Source: Betaproteobacteria bacterium HGW-Betaproteobacteria-16 (GTDB lineage: Bacteria > Pseudomonadota > Gammaproteobacteria > Burkholderiales > Burkholderiaceae_C). Taken from it: a DNA stretch of 64,000 bases. Shown here piece by piece: positions 17,275 through 27,056 of this stretch; the stretch's first letter is position 1, and every line of letters starts with the position of its first letter. Location of the stretch: contig PHCQ01000002.1 of the NCBI GenBank assembly GCA_002840835.1, positions 1-64,000 of the forward strand, written 5' to 3'. The notes under the pieces are model-generated. The model had not been told where the DNA came from, ran no database searches, and saw only the letters and a program-made list of their open reading frames with translations. Position numbers and translations under genes: made by a program.

Positions 17275-18654
17275 CTATGGAGCTGGCATCAGTTTGCCTA
17301 CGGCGGGAGCCGTCGGGATTTTGCCCTGCGCCAGAAGTGCCCGGTGCCGGTCAAGTCGCTTGAGGTCGTACTGGTAGTTCACCATCAAACCGTACGATTG
17401 CTTCATGCCTTTGGTGGACGGATCACCCGCCCAGTTGATTCGCTCGACGCGTGCGCCGTTGCCCAGATGAAACCGCGCCACAGGGTCGAGTGGCTTGCCG
17501 TCGCGCATTTCTTGCGCCAGATACTGGGCAGCCTTACTCATCAACGCCACCCGCTCTGGCGCGTTGGCAGGCAGCTCAAGCGCCTGCTCCCAAGCCTTGA
17601 GCAAATCGGGGGGCGCATTTTTCGATAGCCATTGCCGCAAGCCCGGGATTGGCGACAGGGTCACAAACGTCTTGAGCTTGGGAAATTCGTCCTTCAGTGT
17701 GTCGACCACGCGCTTGATGAGGGAGTCACCAAAGCTCACACCCTTGAGTCCGGTCTGGGTGTTGCTGATGGAGTAAAAAATGGCGTGGGTGGCCTTGGAG
17801 AGATTGGCTGGTGCAGCCGATTCATCCAGCAGTGGCGTGATGCTGGACGCCATGTCGTCCATCAGGGCCACTTCGACAAATATCAGCGGCTCCTCAGGCA
17901 GCCTGGGGTGAAAAAACCCATAGCAGCGGCGGTCCGAGTCGAGCCGGTTCTTGACATCGGCCCAGCCACGGATGTCGTGCACGGCCTCGTACTTGATGAG
18001 TTTTTCAATCAGGGACGCAGGCGAGTCCCAGCTGATTCGACGCAGGTCAAGAAAGCCGACGTCGAACCAAGTGGAGAACATGTACTCCATTTCAACGTCC
18101 AGTGCCATCAGTCGCTTGTCGGCCTTCAGGCGAGGCTGCATCTCGGCCCGCATATCGACCAGAAAACGAATACCTTCCGGATTGACGCTGAAGCGCTGCA
18201 ACAAACGCCGCCTGGGGGACACCGTGGCCCGGCGGTAGTTGACCTCTGCAGCCGCCTCGTCCGGCGTGCCGACGGCGGCCGTGTACTTGGCCTGTGCCGC
18301 CTGCACTTTCACGGGATCGGCGACAAACTGTTCACTCATCAGCAACCACATGTCGTAGCGCTGCTCTGGCGTGGCGCTGGCGTACCAGCCAGCCACGCCC
18401 CGTGCGCGGCGCCCCCCCTCCACCTCGCTGACCTTGGGGTCGACGATGGATTGAAGTTCAACAAGCGTGCGCCTGAGCACTCTTGGCGACAACGCTTCTT
18501 CTTCTCGACGAAGCGTGGCGCCAAGGCGTTCCTTCGTCGACCTTGCCGCAGCCTTTGATGGGCTGGAAAGCACCTCTGCCGCTTGCGCCACGCCCTTCAG
18601 CGAGCCGGTGCGAAACATCGTGACGCCCCGATTGATCCATTCCGATGTGTTCAT
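17275..18654 (-). CDS. matA: Malonyl-CoA decarboxylase
   Basis: A 459-residue cytosolic enzyme converting malonyl-CoA to acetyl-CoA and CO2. The N-terminal helical domain is followed by the GNAT-fold catalytic domain with HAIFYSISNTQTGLKG (catalytic histidine) and the TLSPIPG motif (catalytic serine) around residues 290-350. The ATG at 18654 is chosen because GGGAG lies 7 bp before it; upstream in-frame ATGs lack a site. With matB it forms the malonate-to-acetyl-CoA route, as in Rhizobium matABC. Confidence 0.92.
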   Translation of the reverse strand: MNTSEWINRGVTMFRTGSLKGVAQAAEVLSSPSKAAARSTKERLGATLRREEEALSPRVLRRTLVELQSIVDPKVSEVEGGRRARGVAGWYASATPEQRYDMWLLMSEQFVADPVKVQAAQAKYTAAVGTPDEAAAEVNYRRATVSPRRRLLQRFSVNPEGIRFLVDMRAEMQPRLKADKRLMALDVEMEYMFSTWFDVGFLDLRRISWDSPASLIEKLIKYEAVHDIRGWADVKNRLDSDRRCYGFFHPRLPEEPLIFVEVALMDDMASSITPLLDESAAPANLSKATHAIFYSISNTQTGLKGVSFGDSLIKRVVDTLKDEFPKLKTFVTLSPIPGLRQWLSKNAPPDLLKAWEQALELPANAPERVALMSKAAQYLAQEMRDGKPLDPVARFHLGNGARVERINWAGDPSTKGMKQSYGLMVNYQYDLKRLDRHRALLAQGKIPTAPAVGKLMPAP

Positions 18655-18739
18655 TGTGTGACTCCCATGTTCGTCCGCCATCACCTGAAATCGCTGACAG
18701 CCAGGCAACGAGCGGGCGGCGCGGTTGTGTTCTTCACGC

Positions 18740-19435
18740 TCATGCCAGCTTCGATCGGCCACTGCGTGCAAGTTCACGCAGAGCTTCACGCTGTCTTGTC
18801 AGATGGGTTTTCATGGCGGCTTCGGCGCCTTCTGGATCCCGCGCCTTCAACGCAGCAAACACCGCCATGTGTTCAGACAGGCTTTGTTGCAGACGGCCCG
18901 GCGCATGCAACTGCTGAAGACGGGCCAGCTTGAGGATCTTGCGCAGGTCGGCAATCACTTGCGCCAGCCAACGGTTGTTGGCCAGGGTGATGATCGCCTC
19001 GTGGATGGCGAAGTTGGCCTCGTAGTACGAGGTGATTCGGCCCGCACTGGCGTGTTTGTTGAGACGTTCATGAAGCGTTTCCAGCGCCGCGATGTCGGCC
19101 TCAGTGGCGTTTCGTGCGGCCTCGAATGCGCACCGTCCTTCAAGCAGTGCAATCACGGGAAATATCTCGTCGAGGTCTTGTTCCGTGACCTGATTGACAA
19201 AGCAGCCCCTGCGCTGTTCGTGGCGAACCAGGCCCTCTGCCGCCAGCACCTTGAGCGCCTCACGCAACGGGGTACGCGATATTTCCAGCCGTTGGGCGAT
19301 CGCCACCTCGTCGATGAACGCGCCCGGCAACAGGTCGCCAGAGAAGATCAGGTCACGCAAGCGCGCGGCGACTTCGTCGTGAAGGGAGTTGGAAACAACG
19401 CGCATGTCGAGGGCTTTTGCAGGTGGTCGCTCCAT
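18740..19435 (-). CDS. matR: GntR family (FCD domain) regulator of malonate genes
   Basis: A 231-residue regulator with an N-terminal winged helix (IAQRLEISRTPLREALKVL near residue 45) and a C-terminal FCD ligand-binding domain. Its position at the head of the decarboxylase/synthetase genes matches MatR, a repressor released by malonate. The chosen ATG at 19435 lies inside a 20-bp palindrome that is the likely operator, and the message may be almost leaderless; an ATG at 19405 is the alternative start. Confidence 0.85.
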   Translation of the reverse strand: MERPPAKALDMRVVSNSLHDEVAARLRDLIFSGDLLPGAFIDEVAIAQRLEISRTPLREALKVLAAEGLVRHEQRRGCFVNQVTEQDLDEIFPVIALLEGRCAFEAARNATEADIAALETLHERLNKHASAGRITSYYEANFAIHEAIITLANNRWLAQVIADLRKILKLARLQQLHAPGRLQQSLSEHMAVFAALKARDPEGAEAAMKTHLTRQREALRELARSGRSKLA

Positions 19436-19452
19436 AATTACAGATAATTATG
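19433..19452. promoter_or_regulatory. Perfect palindrome over the matR start, likely autoregulatory operator
   Basis: CATAATTA-CAGA-TAATTATG is a perfect 8-bp inverted repeat covering the regulator's ATG and its candidate -10. On the minus strand TTGCGT lies 17 bp before CATAAT, making a plausible promoter whose -10 is in the palindrome. Binding by the FCD-type GntR here would block its own operon. Confidence 0.7.
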
Positions 19453-19504
19453 AGCAACGAAAGCCCTGAACGCAAGGCATTTTCCTCAGGGTTTCCACTG
19501 CCTC

Positions 19505-20317
19505 CTATGCGGTGGAATTCCGACGGCCAGACCAGATCCAGAGCCCTACACCGCCCAGGATCATGGGCACACACAGCCACTGGCCCATGCTCATCCCCAA
19601 AGACAAGATGCCGAGGTGTGCGTCTGGTTCACGGAAGAATTCCGCGATGAATCTGAAGACGCCATACCCGAACAGAAAGGCCGCAGTGACTTGCCCCGTG
19701 GCGCGCTTCTTTCGTGCGTAGAACCAGAGCAGCACGAACAGAAGAACACCTTCCATCAGGAACTGATAGGCCTGGGACGGGTGTCTGGGCAGGTCACCCG
19801 CACCCCGAAAGACCATGCCCCATGGAAGTGATGGGTCGGCCACCCGCCCCCACAACTCACCATTGATGAAGTTGCCAAGGCGCCCTGCAGCAAGCCCGGT
19901 GGGCACGCAGGGCGCCACGAAGTCCATGACATGCAGAAACGGTCGCTTTCGACTGTAGGCAAACCACAGCATCGCAGCCGCCACACCGAGCATGCCGCCG
20001 TGAAAACTCATGCCACCCTGCCAGACGGCAAAGATCTCCAGCGGGTTTTGAAGGTAGTAAGCGGGCTTGTAAAACAGGCAGTAGCCCAGACGACCTCCCG
20101 CCACCACGCCCAGCACACCCAGAAACAGGATGTCTTCGACATCTCGCTTGGCCCAGGGCTGAAGAACACCCGCACCTGCAAAAGCCGGGTGGCGCAAGCG
20201 CAGGTGGCCCAGCCACATGAACAGGCCAAAGGCGGCGAGATAGGTGAGGCCGTACCAGTGGATGGCCAGCGGGCCGAGCTGCAGGGCCACGGGATCGATT
20301 TGCGGGTGTTGAAGCAT
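19505..20317 (-). CDS. lgt: Phosphatidylglycerol-prolipoprotein diacylglyceryl transferase
   Basis: An inner-membrane enzyme that attaches diacylglycerol to the cysteine of prolipoproteins. 270 residues, seven helices. The Lgt signature [14 protein letters not shown] is near residues 135-150 and the N-terminal IHWYGLTY motif is present. The ATG at 20317 gives normal length; it lies 5 bp after the LysR stop, so the two genes are probably co-transcribed. Confidence 0.95.
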   Translation of the reverse strand: MLQHPQIDPVALQLGPLAIHWYGLTYLAAFGLFMWLGHLRLRHPAFAGAGVLQPWAKRDVEDILFLGVLGVVAGGRLGYCLFYKPAYYLQNPLEIFAVWQGGMSFHGGMLGVAAAMLWFAYSRKRPFLHVMDFVAPCVPTGLAAGRLGNFINGELWGRVADPSLPWGMVFRGAGDLPRHPSQAYQFLMEGVLLFVLLWFYARKKRATGQVTAAFLFGYGVFRFIAEFFREPDAHLGILSLGMSMGQWLCVPMILGGVGLWIWSGRRNSTA

Positions 20318-20322
20318 GTGGC

Positions 20323-21288
20323 CTATTGTGCCTTTGGACCTTGGCCACCGGAGGACAGGCCGGCGACGGCTTGGTTGCGCGCGAAATTCAGGAAGTGATT
20401 CAGTGCAGGGCTCACCGCATCCGGCCGCCACACCAGACTGGTTTCGCAGGCAGGCACCGCCCTTCCCCTGGGCCATCCCACGGGCCGGTACAAGATGCCC
20501 GGTCGTTGAAACTGCTGCACGCTCTGCGGCACCCATGCAAGACCAAGCCCTGCAGACACCAGATTCACGATGGTCTGCATCTGAATGGCTTCCTGCGCCA
20601 CCTGGGGCACCTGACCGGCTGCGTTGTACAGCGCAAAAACAGCGTCGTGCAGCGAGGGCAGGATGCGTCGGGGAAAGATCACCAAGGGTTCAGACAGCAG
20701 GTCTTTGAGCGCCGGCCGATCCAGCTTTGCCAGTGCGTGGTGTTCCGGCAAAGCCACCACCAAGGGTTCGCTGGCAATGCGCATCTGCGTGAGTCCGGCG
20801 ACGGCAAAGCCGGGCGAATGCAGCACGAAGCCGGCGTCCACCTCAGCTTTGGCCAGCAGATCCAGTTGCACATCCCCCGTGGCCTCGATCAACTCCAGCG
20901 CCACCTGCGGCCATTTCTCTCGAAACGACCGCACCCATCGGGGCAGCAGATCAAAACCTACCGTGGAAACAAACGCCAGCCTCAGCCGACCCAGCTCGCC
21001 AGCCGCAGCCGCACGCGCCAGTTCCGGCAAGGCCTGCGCGCGGGCAAGCAACTCGCGGACCTCGGGCAGCAATGCCGCTCCGGCGGGCGTGATCTGCACA
21101 CTGCGCCGGGTGCGCTCAAACAAGCGCACGCCCAACGCCACCTCCAGACCGGCGATGGCCTGCGTCAGCGGTGGCTGGGTCATGTGCAGGCGCAACGCGG
21201 CCCGGCCGAAGTGAAGCTCTTCGGCCAGCGCAACAAACTGGCGCCACTGTCGCAATTCAATGCGCAGCGATCTGGATAGCTCATTCAT
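20323..21288 (-). CDS. LysR family transcriptional regulator, divergent from ilvD
   Basis: A 321-residue LysR protein: N-terminal winged helix (about residues 15-72, with [16 protein letters not shown]) and a C-terminal effector domain. It is transcribed away from ilvD across a 96-bp gap, an arrangement usual for LysR regulators acting on the neighbour. A near-palindrome of LysR type covers its own start. The effector is unknown. Confidence 0.88.
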   Translation of the reverse strand: MNELSRSLRIELRQWRQFVALAEELHFGRAALRLHMTQPPLTQAIAGLEVALGVRLFERTRRSVQITPAGAALLPEVRELLARAQALPELARAAAAGELGRLRLAFVSTVGFDLLPRWVRSFREKWPQVALELIEATGDVQLDLLAKAEVDAGFVLHSPGFAVAGLTQMRIASEPLVVALPEHHALAKLDRPALKDLLSEPLVIFPRRILPSLHDAVFALYNAAGQVPQVAQEAIQMQTIVNLVSAGLGLAWVPQSVQQFQRPGILYRPVGWPRGRAVPACETSLVWRPDAVSPALNHFLNFARNQAVAGLSSGGQGPKAQ

Positions 21289-21301
21289 ATGCCAAGCGTA
21301 T
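21287..21301. promoter_or_regulatory. LysR-type inverted repeat over the LysR start
   Basis: ATATGC-CAA-GCGTAT is an inverted repeat with one mismatch and an A/T outer pattern like T-N11-A LysR boxes. It overlaps the LysR ATG and is 84 bp from ilvD, fitting autoregulation and ilvD control. Confidence 0.4.
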
Positions 21302-21322
21302 CAAATCCACCGACCAAAACTA

Positions 21323-21352
21323 TTGGAAAACGCGCCGCCCCTGCCGCATACT
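21323..21352 (+). promoter_or_regulatory. Candidate ilvD promoter
   Basis: TTGGAA at 21323-21328 and CATACT at 21347-21352 are separated by 18 bp, placing the start point near 21359, 26 bp before the ilvD ATG. Each hexamer matches consensus at four positions. Confidence 0.4.
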
Positions 21353-21384
21353 GCCCTCTTTTCCCCCACCCAAGAGACGAAGCC

Positions 21385-23091
21385 ATGGCCGACAACAAAA
21401 CCATTCCCATCAAGCCCATCAACAGCCGCAGCGCAAACATCACACAGGGCAAGTCGCGTGCACCCAACCGCTCCATGTACTACGCCATGGGCTACGAGGA
21501 AGGCGATTTCGTCAAACCCATGGTGGGGGTGGCCAACGGGCACAGCACCATCACGCCTTGCAACTCAGGTTTGCAGAAGCTGGCCGACGCAGCCATCGCC
21601 GGCATCGAAGAAGCCGGTGGCAACGCCCAGGTGTTTGGCACGCCCACCATTTCCGATGGCATGGCCATGGGCACCGAGGGCATGAAGTACTCGCTGGTCA
21701 GCCGCGAGGTGATTTCCGATTGCATCGAGACCTGCGTCGGCGGCCAATGGATGGATGGCGTGGTGGTGATTGGTGGCTGCGACAAGAACATGCCTGGTGG
21801 TCTGATGGGCATGCTCCGCTCCAACGTCCCCGCGATCTACGTGTACGGCGGCACCATCCTCCCGGGCCGCTGGAAAGACCAGGACCTCAACATCGTGAGC
21901 GTCTTTGAGGCCGTGGGACAGAACGCGGCAGGCAACCTCAGCGACGAAGACCTGCGCGAGATCGAGATGCGCGCCATTCCGGGTTCGGGTTCCTGCGGCG
22001 GCATGTACACCGCCAACACCATGTCCAGCGCCTTCGAGGCACTGGGCATTTCGCTGCCCTACTCGTCCACGATGGCCAATCCGCACGACGAGAAAATGAA
22101 CTCGGCCAAGGAATCGGCCAAGGTGCTGATCGAAGCCATCAAGAAGGACATCAAGCCGCGTGACATTGTCACAAAGAAGGCCATCGAAAATGCGGTGGCA
22201 GTGATCATGGCCACGGGCGGCTCGACCAACGCGGTGCTGCACTTCCTGGCCATCGCGCACGCAGCCGGCGTGGAATGGACCATCGACGACTTCGAGCGCG
22301 TGCGGCAGAAGACCCCTGTGCTGTGCGATCTCAAGCCCAGTGGCAAGTACCTGGCGGTCGACCTGCACAAGGCCGGGGGCATTCCGCAAGTGATGAAGGT
22401 GTTGCTCAACGCCGGTCTGCTGCACGGCGATTGCCTCACCATCACAGGCCAGACCATTGCCGAGGTGTTGAAAGACGTGCCCGATGTGCCGCGCGCCGAC
22501 CAGGACGTGATCCGCCCCATCGACAAACCCATGTACGACCATGGTCACCTGGCCATCCTCAAAGGCAACCTCAGCCCTGAAGGTGCCGTGGCCAAGATCA
22601 CCGGCCTGAAGAACCCGGTGATGACCGGGCCAGCGCGGGTGTTCGATGACGAACAGTCGGCCCTTCAGGCCATTCTGGACGGCAAGATCAAGGCGGGCGA
22701 CGTGATGGTGCTGCGTTACCTGGGCCCCAAAGGAGGTCCGGGCATGCCTGAAATGCTGGCCCCTACAGGCGCGCTAATTGGTGCGGGCCTTGGTGAGAGC
22801 GTGGGCCTGATCACCGATGGCCGTTTCAGCGGTGGCACCTGGGGCATGGTGGTGGGCCACGTGGCCCCCGAGGCAGCGGCGGGCGGCACGATCGCCTTCG
22901 TGAACGAAGGCGACAGCATCACCATTGACGCACACCAGCTGTTGCTGGAACTCAACGTACCCGAGGCAGAAATCGAGAAGCGCCGCGCCGGATGGACGGC
23001 ACCGGCTCCGCGCTACACGCGGGGCGTGCAGGCCAAATTCGCCTTCAATGCCTCCAGCGCCAGCAAGGGGGCCGTGCTGGACAACTACTGA
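21385..23091 (+). CDS. ilvD: Dihydroxy-acid dehydratase
   Basis: An iron-sulfur enzyme that dehydrates 2,3-dihydroxy-isovalerate and its homolog in valine and isoleucine synthesis. 568 residues, normal for the short IlvD type. Cluster and active-site motifs are [10 protein letters not shown] near residue 130 and [14 protein letters not shown] near residue 205; GRFSGGT near residue 480 is also conserved. The ATG at 21385 gives the family N-terminus ([13 protein letters not shown]). An open frame upstream is leader only. Confidence 0.96.
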   Translation: MADNKTIPIKPINSRSANITQGKSRAPNRSMYYAMGYEEGDFVKPMVGVANGHSTITPCNSGLQKLADAAIAGIEEAGGNAQVFGTPTISDGMAMGTEGMKYSLVSREVISDCIETCVGGQWMDGVVVIGGCDKNMPGGLMGMLRSNVPAIYVYGGTILPGRWKDQDLNIVSVFEAVGQNAAGNLSDEDLREIEMRAIPGSGSCGGMYTANTMSSAFEALGISLPYSSTMANPHDEKMNSAKESAKVLIEAIKKDIKPRDIVTKKAIENAVAVIMATGGSTNAVLHFLAIAHAAGVEWTIDDFERVRQKTPVLCDLKPSGKYLAVDLHKAGGIPQVMKVLLNAGLLHGDCLTITGQTIAEVLKDVPDVPRADQDVIRPIDKPMYDHGHLAILKGNLSPEGAVAKITGLKNPVMTGPARVFDDEQSALQAILDGKIKAGDVMVLRYLGPKGGPGMPEMLAPTGALIGAGLGESVGLITDGRFSGGTWGMVVGHVAPEAAAGGTIAFVNEGDSITIDAHQLLLELNVPEAEIEKRRAGWTAPAPRYTRGVQAKFAFNASSASKGAVLDNY

Positions 23092-23105
23092 ACCCGGGGT
23101 GAACC

Positions 23106-23133
23106 GTGTGCCTCACCCGGCCGTGAGGCACAC
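23106..23133. terminator. Hairpin after ilvD
   Basis: GTGTGCCTCAC and GTGAGGCACAC form a perfect 11-bp stem with a CCGGCC loop, 15 bp after the ilvD stop and just before the convergent small gene. No T run follows, so it may be a weak or Rho-assisted bidirectional terminator. Confidence 0.55.
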
Positions 23134-23136
23134 ACA

Positions 23137-23376
23137 TCAGCGGCGCCTGGGCTTGATACCCAACGACTCGCGCTGTTTTTCCAGGCGGTTCTTCTTCTTC
23201 AGGTCCATCTTCTCCATGGCCTTGCGCTTGGTATAACCGCTTGCATCAGCCCAGGCCCACCAGGCCACTGCCAGTGCAAAGGGCGCCAACACCCACCACC
23301 AAGAGAGTTCGGCCACAAAGCCGATCTCCAGATACTTCAGCAACATCATGCCGAGGCCCAAGATCAGTAAATACAT
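23137..23376 (-). CDS. Small Trp-rich membrane protein
   Basis: A 79-residue protein with two hydrophobic helices, a Trp-rich core (SWWWVLAPF...WWAWAD) and a basic tail SGYTKRKAMEKMDLKKK. This matches a small Trp-rich family common in Comamonadaceae whose function is unknown. ATG at 23376 has GGAGGG upstream. It is convergent with ilvD and divergent from the cytochrome gene. Confidence 0.8.
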   Translation of the reverse strand: MYLLILGLGMMLLKYLEIGFVAELSWWWVLAPFALAVAWWAWADASGYTKRKAMEKMDLKKKNRLEKQRESLGIKPRRR

Positions 23377-23497
23377 CACACCCTCCGGTAAAGGTCCGAT
23401 AAAGCCCGGCAAGAAACTGTAAGCGGGCGTTTCAGCGGCGTTCCAATCGCTAGAATTCAGACCAACGAGCTTTTCAATCAATCACAAGGACACCCAC

Positions 23498-23803
23498 ATG
23501 AAACGCGCTTTCCTGATTATGGCCGCCCTTACCGCTTTGTCTGCACCCGCCCTGGCCGATGAGGCACTGGCAAAGAGCAAGAACTGCATGGCCTGCCACG
23601 CCGTCGACAAGAAGCTGGTGGGTCCATCCTATAAGGACGTGGCCAAGAAGTACGGTGCTGACGCCAAGGCAGTGGACGCGTTGGCAGAGAAGATCGTCAA
23701 GGGCGGATCCGGTGTCTGGGGTGCGATCCCCATGCCCGCCAACCCCCAGGTCAGTGCTGCAGAGGCAAAGAAGCTGGCCGCATGGGTTTTGTCCAACAAA
23801 TAA
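23498..23803 (+). CDS. Periplasmic class I cytochrome c (c551/c552 type)
   Basis: A 101-residue secreted monoheme cytochrome. The signal peptide ends near ALA (residue 20), the heme site is CMACH at 30-34, and the axial methionine is probably that in IPMPAN near residue 78. This c8 type carries electrons between the bc1 complex and terminal oxidases such as the cbb3 oxidase encoded earlier in the window. A strong terminator follows. Confidence 0.93.
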   Translation: MKRAFLIMAALTALSAPALADEALAKSKNCMACHAVDKKLVGPSYKDVAKKYGADAKAVDALAEKIVKGGSGVWGAIPMPANPQVSAAEAKKLAAWVLSNK

Positions 23804-23820
23804 TCCAACCCAGTCGACAG

Positions 23821-23849
23821 AAAACCCGCTGATTTCAGCGGGTTTTTTT
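23821..23849. terminator. Bidirectional terminator between the cytochrome gene and acs
   Basis: AAACCCGCTGA and TCAGCGGGTTT form a perfect 11-bp stem followed by a T run on the plus strand, with A residues in front that give a shorter T run on the minus strand. It can end the cytochrome transcript and the convergent acs transcript. Confidence 0.9.
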
Positions 23850-23870
23850 GTGGTGGATTCCCCTGCCCGC

Positions 23871-25865
23871 TCAGTTGGTCTTGGCCAACTGCTCGAGGAT
23901 GGCGGGATTTTCCAGTGTCGAGGTGTCCTGCGTGATGGCCTCGCCCTTGGCCAGTGCCCGCAGCAGACGCCGCATGATCTTGCCGGAACGCGTCTTGGGC
24001 AGGTTTTCGCCAAAACGGATTTCCTTGGGTTTGGCAATCGGCCCGATCTCCTTGCCGACCCAGTTGCGCAACTCGTTGGCGATCGCCTTGGCTTCGTCAC
24101 CCGTAGGAACAGAGCGCTTGAGCACCACGAAGGCCACAATGGCTTCTCCGGTCACATCGTCCGGACGTCCCACCACAGCGGCCTCGGCCACCAGGTCCGT
24201 CTTGCCCACCAGCGCCGACTCGATTTCCATCGTGCCCATGCGGTGGCCGGACACGTTGAGCACGTCATCAATGCGGCCCGTGATGCGGAAGTAACCCCGG
24301 TCTGCGCTGCGCACGGCCCCGTCGCCGGCCAGGTAGTATCCCTTGAGTTCTTCAGGGAAATAGCTCTTCTTGAACCGCTCGGGGTCACCCCAGATGGTGC
24401 GGATCATGGAGGGCCACGGCTTCTTCACCACCAGAATGCCGCCCGCGCCGTTCGGAACATCGTTCCCGGTCTCATCCACAATCGCGGCGGCAATCCCTGG
24501 CAGGGGCAGCGTGCAGGAACCCGGCACCAGCGGCGTGGCACCCGGCAGCGGCGTGATCATGTGGCCGCCGGTCTCCGTCTGCCAGAAGGTGTCCACGATG
24601 GGGCAGCGCTCGCCACCCACGTGCTTGTAGTACCACATCCAGGCTTCGGGGTTGATGGGCTCGCCCACCGAACCCAGGATGCGCAGACTGGAAAGGTCGG
24701 AACGGGCCGGGTGCACCTTTTCGTCGCTCTCGGCCGCCTTGATCAGTGAACGGATGGCTGTGGGCGCTGTGTAGAAGATCGTGCACTTGTGCCGCTCAAT
24801 CATCTGCCAGAAGCGTCCCGCATTGGGGAACGTGGGCACACCTTCAAACACGATCTGCGTGGCGCCAGCCGCCAGGGGGCCATAGGCCACATAGCTGTGG
24901 CCGGTGATCCAGCCGATGTCAGCCGTGCACCAGAAGATGTCATCGTCCTTGAGGTCGAAGGTCCACTGCATGGTGAGGTTCGACCACAGCAAATAGCCCG
25001 CCGTGCTGTGCTGCACGCCCTTGGGCTTGCCGGTCGAACCTGAGGTGTACAGAACGAACAGCGGGTGTTCCGCCCCCACCATTTCAGCAGGGCAGTCGGT
25101 GGATTCAGCAGCCATGACGTCGTGCATGAAGCTGTCGCGACCCGCCACCATGTTGCACGCGGTCTGGGTGCGCTGGAAAACCAGCACGTTCTTGATGCAC
25201 TCGCATCCGCCCATCGCGATGCCTTCATCGACGATGGACTTCAGTGGCAATTCCTTGCCGCCACGCAACTGATAGTTCGCCGTGATCACAGCCACAGCAC
25301 CTGCGTCCTGGATGCGCTCCTGCAGTGCCTTGGCCGAAAAACCGCCAAACACCACACTGTGTGTCGCGCCAATACGAGCGCAGGCCTGCATCGCCACCAC
25401 ACCTTCCACGGTCATGGGCATGTAGATGACCACACGGTCGCCCTTCTTCACGCCTTTGGTCTTGAGTGCATTCGCGAACTGGGACACCTTGGCCAGCAGC
25501 TCCTTGTAGGTGACTTTGGTCACCTCACCACCGTCTGCTTCGAAGATGATGGCCGTCTTGTTCTCGACCGGCGTGCCCATGTGCCGGTCAAGGCAGTTGT
25601 ACGAGGCATTGAGCTCACCGTCGTCAAACCACTTGTAGAACGGTGCGTTCGATTCATCCAGCGTTTTGGTGAAGGGCTTGTTCCACGTCAGTGTTTCGCG
25701 TGCAAGCCGGGCCCAGAAACCTTCGAAATCGCTCTCCGCTTCCGCGCAGAGGGCGTCGTAGCCCGCCATGCCAGACACGCGAGCGTCCTTTGCAAACGCC
25801 TCGGTGGGCTCGAAAACGCGATTCTCGACCAGCGTGGACTCAATGGACGTCGAAGGTGCGGACAT
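23871..25865 (-). CDS. acs: Acetyl-CoA synthetase
   Basis: A 664-residue AMP-forming ligase making acetyl-CoA from acetate. Motifs: P-loop [12 protein letters not shown] near residue 265, WWQTETGG-like [10 protein letters not shown] near residue 410, hinge [16 protein letters not shown] near residue 515, and the catalytic lysine in TRSGKIMRR near residue 610 that is the usual acetylation site. The ATG at 25865 is preceded by AAGGAG. It feeds acetate, and indirectly malonate-derived carbon, into central metabolism. Confidence 0.97.
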   Translation of the reverse strand: MSAPSTSIESTLVENRVFEPTEAFAKDARVSGMAGYDALCAEAESDFEGFWARLARETLTWNKPFTKTLDESNAPFYKWFDDGELNASYNCLDRHMGTPVENKTAIIFEADGGEVTKVTYKELLAKVSQFANALKTKGVKKGDRVVIYMPMTVEGVVAMQACARIGATHSVVFGGFSAKALQERIQDAGAVAVITANYQLRGGKELPLKSIVDEGIAMGGCECIKNVLVFQRTQTACNMVAGRDSFMHDVMAAESTDCPAEMVGAEHPLFVLYTSGSTGKPKGVQHSTAGYLLWSNLTMQWTFDLKDDDIFWCTADIGWITGHSYVAYGPLAAGATQIVFEGVPTFPNAGRFWQMIERHKCTIFYTAPTAIRSLIKAAESDEKVHPARSDLSSLRILGSVGEPINPEAWMWYYKHVGGERCPIVDTFWQTETGGHMITPLPGATPLVPGSCTLPLPGIAAAIVDETGNDVPNGAGGILVVKKPWPSMIRTIWGDPERFKKSYFPEELKGYYLAGDGAVRSADRGYFRITGRIDDVLNVSGHRMGTMEIESALVGKTDLVAEAAVVGRPDDVTGEAIVAFVVLKRSVPTGDEAKAIANELRNWVGKEIGPIAKPKEIRFGENLPKTRSGKIMRRLLRALAKGEAITQDTSTLENPAILEQLAKTN

Positions 25866-26145
25866 GGGCAGTCTCCTTAAGTGTTGTGGGTTCAGGTTCG
25901 CCAGCGACTGTGCGCAAAGGCTCTTACGAGCCACTTACATGGTATACGCCATCTGGTCGATCTGGCTCAAATCACCACCCTTGCCCGTTGCCGGAACAGT
26001 GCCCGGGCCAGGCTGGAGCGCCAGCGCCCAAGTGGCGCACAAGAACACCCTCGTAGGTCAGGGCCCAGCTTTGCCCAGGCCGCGAAGCGCTGCCCTCAAA
26101 TCCCTAAAATGCGGGCTTCGCCTTTCGGGCCACGCGCCAACCAAA

Positions 26146-27036
26146 ATGTCCACCGACACCCTGCCATCCCACGGTCTTCGCCAACGCTGCCACGCGTTCC
26201 TGTCCCAGCCGCTTGTTCAACACGGGATCCTGGCGCTGATTGTGCTCAACGCGGTCTTCATGGGGCTGGAGACGTCAGCCAGCGTGATGGCCGAGGTGGG
26301 CCCCTGGCTGCTGGCCGTGGACAAGGTCATACTTGGCGTGTTCGTGCTGGAACTGGCGGTGCGCCTGTATGTCCATCGAAGCGCCTTCTTCCGGGATCCC
26401 TGGAGTCTTTTCGACTTTGCCGTCGTGGCGATCGCACTGGTCCCGGCCAGCGGCCCATTTGCGGTCCTGCGGGCCCTGCGTGTGTTGCGCGTGCTCAGGG
26501 TGCTCACCATCGTGCCGTCCATGCGCCGGGTGGTCGGTGCGCTCCTGTCAGCCATTCCCGGCTTGTCTTCGATCGCCATGGTGTTGATGCTGGTGTTCTA
26601 CGTGTTCGCCGTGATCGCCACCCACCTGTTTGGCCAGCAGTTCCCAGACTGGTTCGGACACCTGGGCCGTTCGCTCTACACCCTGTTCCAGGTCATGACG
26701 CTGGAGAGCTGGTCGATGGGGATTTCGCGCCCGGTGATGGAAGAATCGCCGTACGCATGGGCATTCTTCATTCCGTTCATCCTGTTTGCCACCTTCACCA
26801 TGCTCAACCTGTTCATCGCGATCATCGTGAACGCGATGCAGACGTTCACAGAAAGCGAGCATCAGGCCACGGTGGGCGCAGTGGAGACGGTGGGACAGTC
26901 GATCGAGCATGAACTACACGCAGAAGTCCAGTCGCTGCGGCAGGAAATTGGTGAGCTCAAGACCATGTTGCGCGCGTCCAGTCTGGCGGGGGCGTTTGTT
27001 GCCCCCAACGCTCCTACGAGTGGCAACTCAGGTTAA
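26146..27036 (+). CDS. NavBac-type voltage-gated sodium channel
   Basis: A 296-residue single-domain six-helix ion channel forming tetramers. S1 starts near residue 25, S4 carries four arginines at every third position (109, 112, 115, 118), and the pore has FQVMTLESWSMG with the filter TLESWSM at 185-191, the same as in the Arcobacter channel NavAb and the mark of Na+ selectivity in the NaChBac family. S6 (FTMLNLFIAIIVNAM) is followed by a helical, heptad-like tail (about 255-277) that should form the C-terminal four-helix bundle. Start chosen at 26146; its ribosome site is weak. Confidence 0.9.
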   Translation: MSTDTLPSHGLRQRCHAFLSQPLVQHGILALIVLNAVFMGLETSASVMAEVGPWLLAVDKVILGVFVLELAVRLYVHRSAFFRDPWSLFDFAVVAIALVPASGPFAVLRALRVLRVLRVLTIVPSMRRVVGALLSAIPGLSSIAMVLMLVFYVFAVIATHLFGQQFPDWFGHLGRSLYTLFQVMTLESWSMGISRPVMEESPYAWAFFIPFILFATFTMLNLFIAIIVNAMQTFTESEHQATVGAVETVGQSIEHELHAEVQSLRQEIGELKTMLRASSLAGAFVAPNAPTSGNSG

Positions 27037-27056
27037 AACCTTCGGCTACCCCCTCG

